Below are positions 60,129 to 64,000 of a DNA stretch of 64,000 nt, piece after piece. Below the pieces are notes generated by a model. The model worked only from the letters and a program-made list of their open reading frames with translations. It had not been told where the DNA came from and did not search any database. The position numbers and the translations under genes are program-made. The number at the start of each line of letters is the position of its first letter. The first letter of the stretch is position 1. This stretch comes from Rhizobiaceae bacterium MnEN-MB40S (GTDB lineage: Bacteria; Pseudomonadota; Alphaproteobacteria; Rhizobiales; Rhizobiaceae): the NCBI GenBank assembly GCA_024343425.1, contig BRLC01000004.1, forward strand, positions 264,378 through 328,377. The letters run 5' to 3'.

Positions 60129-60214
60129 GCTTATCTTTGGACAACCGGCATTTTTGCGGTTGAACCGGCTCGCCGGCTTACGGGGGCCAGATAAAATAGA
60201 GAGAGGGGTGCTTG

Positions 60215-61120
60215 ATGGCCCAGAATACTTTGCCGTCCATTTCGTCCGCTGAAGGCGGGCTTAACAGATATCTGGAAGAAATCCGACGTTTCCCGATGCT
60301 CGAGCCGCAAGAGGAGTACATGCTTGCGAAACGGTATCATGAGCACGAGGATACCGAGGCCGCGCACAAGCTGGTGACCAGCCATCTGCGCCTCGTCGCC
60401 AAGATCGCCATGGGTTATCGCGGATACGGCCTGCCGATCGGAGAAGTCATTTCCGAAGGAAATGTAGGCCTGATGCAGGCGGTGAAGAAATTCGATCCCG
60501 AGCGCGGCTTTCGCCTGGCGACCTACGCCATGTGGTGGATCAAGGCTTCGATCCAGGAGTATATTCTGCGATCCTGGTCGCTTGTCAAAATGGGCACGAC
60601 CGCCAATCAGAAACGCCTGTTCTTCAATCTGCGCAAACTGAAGGGAAAAATACAGGCGCTCGACGAAGGCGACTTGAAACCCGAACAGGTGGCCCAGATC
60701 GCCAATACGCTGAATGTTTCCGAGGACGAAGTCGTCTCCATGAACCGGCGCCTCTCCGGCGACGCCTCGCTCAACGCCCCGATCAAGGCGTCGGAAGGCG
60801 AATCCGGCCAGTGGCAGGACTGGCTGGTCGACGAAAGCGATGATCAGGAAGCAATGCTGATCCGGCAGGACGAACTGGAAGATCGTCGCGGCATGCTGGC
60901 GTCGGCGATGGACGTGCTCAACGAGCGCGAACAGCGCATCTTCAAGGCCAGGCGCCTGTCGGAGACGCCGATGACGCTGGAGGAACTGTCAACCGAGTTC
61001 GGAATCAGCCGCGAGCGCGTGCGCCAGATCGAGGTCAGGGCTTTCGAGAAAGTTCAGAGCGCCGTCAAGAAGGCCGCTCTGGATCGCGCCAAAAGCCTGC
61101 AAACAGTCGATAACGGGTAG
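60215..61120 (+). CDS. rpoH: RNA polymerase sigma-32 factor RpoH
   Basis: A 301-residue group 3 sigma factor with the RpoH box region QKRLFFNLRKLK, region 2 (SHLRLVAKIAMGYRGYGLP, GNVGLMQAVKKFDPERGFRLA split, YAMWWIKASIQEYIL) and region 4 (TLEELSTEFGISRERVRQIE). The ATG at 60215 is preferred to an overlapping TTG; GAGAGGGG lies upstream. It directs heat-shock and, in rhizobia, symbiosis- or stress-linked transcription. It is followed by a strong terminator. Confidence 0.95.
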   Translation: MAQNTLPSISSAEGGLNRYLEEIRRFPMLEPQEEYMLAKRYHEHEDTEAAHKLVTSHLRLVAKIAMGYRGYGLPIGEVISEGNVGLMQAVKKFDPERGFRLATYAMWWIKASIQEYILRSWSLVKMGTTANQKRLFFNLRKLKGKIQALDEGDLKPEQVAQIANTLNVSEDEVVSMNRRLSGDASLNAPIKASEGESGQWQDWLVDESDDQEAMLIRQDELEDRRGMLASAMDVLNEREQRIFKARRLSETPMTLEELSTEFGISRERVRQIEVRAFEKVQSAVKKAALDRAKSLQTVDNG

Positions 61121-61144
61121 CGCCATCAGCGCTCCCTGACGAAA

Positions 61145-61168
61145 ACGACGCGGCTCACGCCGCGTCGT
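61145..61168 (+). terminator. Terminator hairpin after rpoH
   Basis: ACGACGCGGC, loop TCAC and GCCGCGTCGT form a perfect 10-bp stem 25 bases after the stop, followed by AATGC with only a weak T run. It may serve both rpoH and the convergent gene at 61223. Confidence 0.65.
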
Positions 61169-61222
61169 AATGCATTTGTCTGATGAGAGAGCGCTGGAGC
61201 CGGCGCCTCTGGATTCACTCCG

Positions 61223-62896
61223 CTACTGCGAGGCGCCTGCCGAAGCCCGGGCTTTCCAGGCGCGGACAACCTGATCGAAGACCTGGGCGCCGGTCGCGCC
61301 TTTTTCGAGGGCCATGACGGCGCGTTGACCGTTTCCATAGGCGATCGGTATGTCGATCCAGTTGCGCTCCTCAAGCAGCCTCACATTCAACTCGGCCGCC
61401 TCGACATAGTCGTTCAGCGCTATCATGAAGAAGCTGTCCGTAATCTTGGCGGGCACCGAGATCAGTGTGTCGCCTCTGTCCTGTTCGTTCTGTTTCATCG
61501 CGGGACTCTGCACCTGTGCGATGCCGCTGCCGTTGAAACTTTCGGTTAGGGCAAACACGATTTCGATCAGGTGACTTGCCGGCAGGGACTGGTCAGCATT
61601 GCGCTTGATCGTGATGAGCGCGTTGAGCCCCTTCGATGGAACGCTGAGCTCGGCCTGGATGGCGGGCTCCGGCGGCAGGGCGTCGCCCGGCGACTCGCGC
61701 ACCACGGACCAGACGACGGTTCCTTCCTCGCCGGTCGTTCCCTGCTGACCGGGAATTTCCTCGTAGAGGAACATCTTCTGACTTACGCCTGGAGCGTCCG
61801 CGCCGGATTGTGTCGCCGCGGCGGGCTGCTGGTTTCCCGACGCAGCAGACGCCGCCTGGTAGTCCGTCAGCGCGGCCATCGACTTGCCTTCTTCGGTCAA
61901 ATTGGCGGAGGCTGTGCGCGCCGGGCCTTCATCGACCTCGCGACCATCCGGCAAAAGCCGCTGTGTGAACTTGTCGGAATCGGCGGCGTTGTCAATCGCA
62001 GCCCTGCCGGTTTCCGGCGGGACATCCTCAGCCCTGCGTTCAACCGCCTGTTCCGGTTGGCTTTCCTGATCGCCGTCATCGACGACGCCGTCTCCGCCGA
62101 GAGCCATGATGGTCTCGCCGACTTCGATGATTGGTCCCCGATAGATATAGGCCGCAGCGCCGATCGCGATCAGGATGATCAGTATCAGGACTGTCGATAT
62201 CCAGGAACCGCCGCGGCTCGACCCGGCCTTCCGCGATTTCCCAGCAGAGCGCTGACCTTCGTCGTTCCAGACCGGTTCATCCTCAGCCCAATCGTCGAAG
62301 CCGTCGCTCCGGGCGCTGCGATGCGGCGGCGGCGGCATGGGCTCATCCATACGGTCGTCATAGTCGTCATCTGCGTAGCCGCCCGTTTCGTAGCCGTCCT
62401 CATAATCATCTTCATAGCCGTCGTCATAGTCGTCGGCATAGGCCTCGTCCTGCCCGTAGTCCGGCTCTTCATAGACCGGCTGACGTCTCTGCTGGCGAGG
62501 CTGCTGAGGCTGCGGTGGAGGTGGCGGGGGCGGCGGGGCCCGTCTCTGCTGCGGAGGCGGCGGGGCAGGTTGCGGCGATGGCGGTGCGGATTGGCGTTCG
62601 ACGTCGTAGTCTTCCAACCCCTCCATGTCTTCCGCTCGGGCGCCCACGATATCGGCGAGCAACTCGTCCTCGAGACTCGGCGCCTCCAGGTTGTGCTGAT
62701 CCTCGATATCCCTGATCGCGTCTTCCAGTTTCGCCAGTTGTTTCTGCTTCACGGCGTCGGAAAGCGGAGGGTTGATATTGTCGAGCTGTCGCGAAATGGC
62801 TGCCCGGGCACGGTCATAGACTTTCGCGCGCAAATCCGGCGTGTTGTCGTTCAGCCCGTCAACGGCTTTTTCTATGACTGAGTGAAAATCCACCAT
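61223..62896 (-). CDS. Conserved rhizobial membrane protein with Pro/Gln-rich low-complexity region
   Basis: A 557-residue protein: helical N-terminus (about 1-90), a disordered Pro, Gln, Arg then Asp, Tyr, Glu-rich region (about 105-205), a membrane helix at about residues 230-248 (ISTVLILIILIAIGAAAYIY) and a periplasmic C-terminal domain (AIQAELSVPSKGLNALITI, LNVRLLEERNWIDIPIAYG). Such a protein follows purA in rhizobia. The gene begins 49 bases after purA, and probably shares its promoter. Its function is unknown; a membrane-linked assembly role is possible. Confidence 0.78.
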   Translation of the reverse strand: MVDFHSVIEKAVDGLNDNTPDLRAKVYDRARAAISRQLDNINPPLSDAVKQKQLAKLEDAIRDIEDQHNLEAPSLEDELLADIVGARAEDMEGLEDYDVERQSAPPSPQPAPPPPQQRRAPPPPPPPPQPQQPRQQRRQPVYEEPDYGQDEAYADDYDDGYEDDYEDGYETGGYADDDYDDRMDEPMPPPPHRSARSDGFDDWAEDEPVWNDEGQRSAGKSRKAGSSRGGSWISTVLILIILIAIGAAAYIYRGPIIEVGETIMALGGDGVVDDGDQESQPEQAVERRAEDVPPETGRAAIDNAADSDKFTQRLLPDGREVDEGPARTASANLTEEGKSMAALTDYQAASAASGNQQPAAATQSGADAPGVSQKMFLYEEIPGQQGTTGEEGTVVWSVVRESPGDALPPEPAIQAELSVPSKGLNALITIKRNADQSLPASHLIEIVFALTESFNGSGIAQVQSPAMKQNEQDRGDTLISVPAKITDSFFMIALNDYVEAAELNVRLLEERNWIDIPIAYGNGQRAVMALEKGATGAQVFDQVVRAWKARASAGASQ

Positions 62897-62945
62897 GCGA
62901 ATGTGCTCTTTTGATACGCGACGCTAATGCCAACCGGGATTCAGC

Positions 62946-64000
62946 TTAATCTTCAAAAGGATCAGTAACAAGGATTGTATCCTCCCGTTCCGGACTTGTT
63001 GACAATAGCGCAACTGGAGCACCGATCAATTCTTCAATATGACGAACATATTTGACAGCCTGCGCCGGAAGATCGTTCCAGCTTCTCGCTCCAACCGTGG
63101 ATTCCTTCCATCCTTCGAGCGTTTCGTAAACGGGCACGACGCGTTCCTGCTGGCTCTGGCTGGCCGGCAGAAATTCCATGTCCTGATCGTCGAGCCGGTA
63201 GCCAACACATATCTTCAACTCGTCCAGCCCGTCGAGAACGTCGAGTTTCGTTAGCGCGATGCCGGTGATCCCGTTGTTCGCCACGGCCTGACGCACGAGC
63301 ACTGCGTCAAACCACCCACAGCGCCGCTTGCGGCCCGTCACCGTTCCGAATTCGTGGCCGCGTTCGCCCAGGAACTGGCCGACCTCATTATCCTGCTCGG
63401 TCGGAAACGGCCCTTCGCCCACGCGCGTCGTATAGGCCTTGGTGATGCCCAGAATGTAACCGAGCGATCCCGGTCCCATTCCTGATCCTGCGGCCGCCTG
63501 ACCGGCGACCGTATTGGACGATGTGACGAAGGGATAGGTGCCGTGGTCGATATCCAGCAGCGAGCCCTGAGCGCCCTCGAACATGATGTTGGCACCTTCG
63601 CGGCGCAGCTCGTGCAGACGCGCGGTAACATCGGTCATCAGCGGCGCCAGCCACTCGGCGTACTCCATCGCCTCATCCAGCGTCTTCTGGAAGTCGATCG
63701 GCTCGACCTTGTAGTAATGCTGCAGGGCGAAGTTGTGATAATCCAGCACCTCACCCAGCTTGGCGGCAAAGCGCTCACGATGGAACAGGTCAGCCACGCG
63801 CAGACCGCGACGCGACACCTTGTCTTCGTAGGCCGGGCCGATACCGCGACCAGTGGTACCAATCTTGGCCTCGCCACGAGCCAGCTCGCGGGCCTGGTCC
63901 AGCGCAACGTGATACGGCAGGATCAGCGGACAGGCCGGGCTGATGCGCAGACGCTCGCGAACCGGAACACCCTTGCTTTCCAGCTCGGTCAGCTCCTTCA
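62946..64000 (-). CDS. purA: Adenylosuccinate synthetase PurA, partial, with chimeric sequence
   Basis: The frame runs off the right edge, so the N-terminus is missing; 350 residues are seen. PurA joins IMP and aspartate in AMP synthesis. Family motifs include [46 protein letters not shown] ([17 protein letters not shown]) and the C-terminal [15 protein letters not shown]. The portion after FEGAQGS reads like rhizobial PurA ([28 protein letters not shown]). The portion before reads like Pseudomonas PurA ([40 protein letters not shown]). See the finding on this join. Confidence 0.85.
   Translation of the reverse strand, partial: KELTELESKGVPVRERLRISPACPLILPYHVALDQARELARGEAKIGTTGRGIGPAYEDKVSRRGLRVADLFHRERFAAKLGEVLDYHNFALQHYYKVEPIDFQKTLDEAMEYAEWLAPLMTDVTARLHELRREGANIMFEGAQGSLLDIDHGTYPFVTSSNTVAGQAAAGSGMGPGSLGYILGITKAYTTRVGEGPFPTEQDNEVGQFLGERGHEFGTVTGRKRRCGWFDAVLVRQAVANNGITGIALTKLDVLDGLDELKICVGYRLDDQDMEFLPASQSQQERVVPVYETLEGWKESTVGARSWNDLPAQAVKYVRHIEELIGAPVALLSTSPEREDTILVTDPFED

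Overview
The window comes from an alphaproteobacterium, most likely of the order Hyphomicrobiales (Rhizobiales). The clearest marker is the cell-cycle block at 52.2-56.1 kb, which carries sciP, fliJ, ctrA, chpT and a DUF1134/EipA gene in the layout seen in Brucella and rhizobia. A high-GC coding style, many sugar ABC transporters, intergenic hairpin mosaics and an rpoH - conserved protein - purA order agree with this. A holdfast-type hfaB locus, a fucose-type pathway and a candidate methionine S-methyltransferase would suit a marine or plant/alga-associated lifestyle; that is inference.

Layout. (1) 0-9.6 kb: a ribose-type ABC importer, a phosphotriesterase-family hydrolase, a creatininase-family hydrolase, a GntR regulator and an FGGY sugar kinase, with an identical 10-nt motif in front of the transporter and of the kinase. 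(2) 9.8-26.6 kb: an L-fucose-like acid-sugar catabolic region (aldehyde dehydrogenase, FAH hydrolase, fuconate dehydratase, SDR, MaoC, Gfo/Idh, mutarotase, second enolase, a MalFGK-type importer, IclR regulator, lactonase, a signal-less binding protein and a CaiB/BaiF CoA-transferase). Two arrays of a 19-nt repeat, in opposite orientation, bracket this region. (3) 26.7-33 kb: four same-strand genes for exported proteins (vWA, SH3, two unknown) followed by two small exported or membrane proteins. (4) 33.2-39.9 kb: a periplasmic molybdopterin-domain protein with a hybrid histidine kinase, an hfaB locus with two secreted repeat proteins, and a NarL-type regulator. (5) 40.2-46.6 kb: a decayed sugar transferase, a candidate mmtN, a small gene, and a class II aldolase / hydroxyacid dehydrogenase / TetR / aminotransferase group. 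(6) 46.6-48.0 kb: a deleted Dam-type methylase and an AlbA-domain gene beside tRNA-Met, the stub of a mobile insertion. (7) 48.2-64 kb: core genes: surface-sugar oxidoreductase and aminotransferase, mnmA, the cell-cycle block, TrmH, RluD, RpoH and purA.

How the parts work together. In region 2 the importer, mutarotase, lactonase, dehydratase, dehydrogenase and hydrolase make an almost complete non-phosphorylating route from a 6-deoxy-hexose to pyruvate plus a C3 product; the first sugar dehydrogenase is not certain. In region 7 ctrA, its phosphotransferase chpT and its inhibitor sciP lie together, and five CcrM-type GANTC sites crowd the region upstream of ctrA.

The most striking anomalies are the purA gene at the right edge, whose C-terminal part reads as rhizobial while its upstream part reads as Pseudomonas-like (an assembly join or a recombinant gene), the inverted pair of 19-nt repeat arrays, the four-gene exported vWA operon, and the mmtN candidate.
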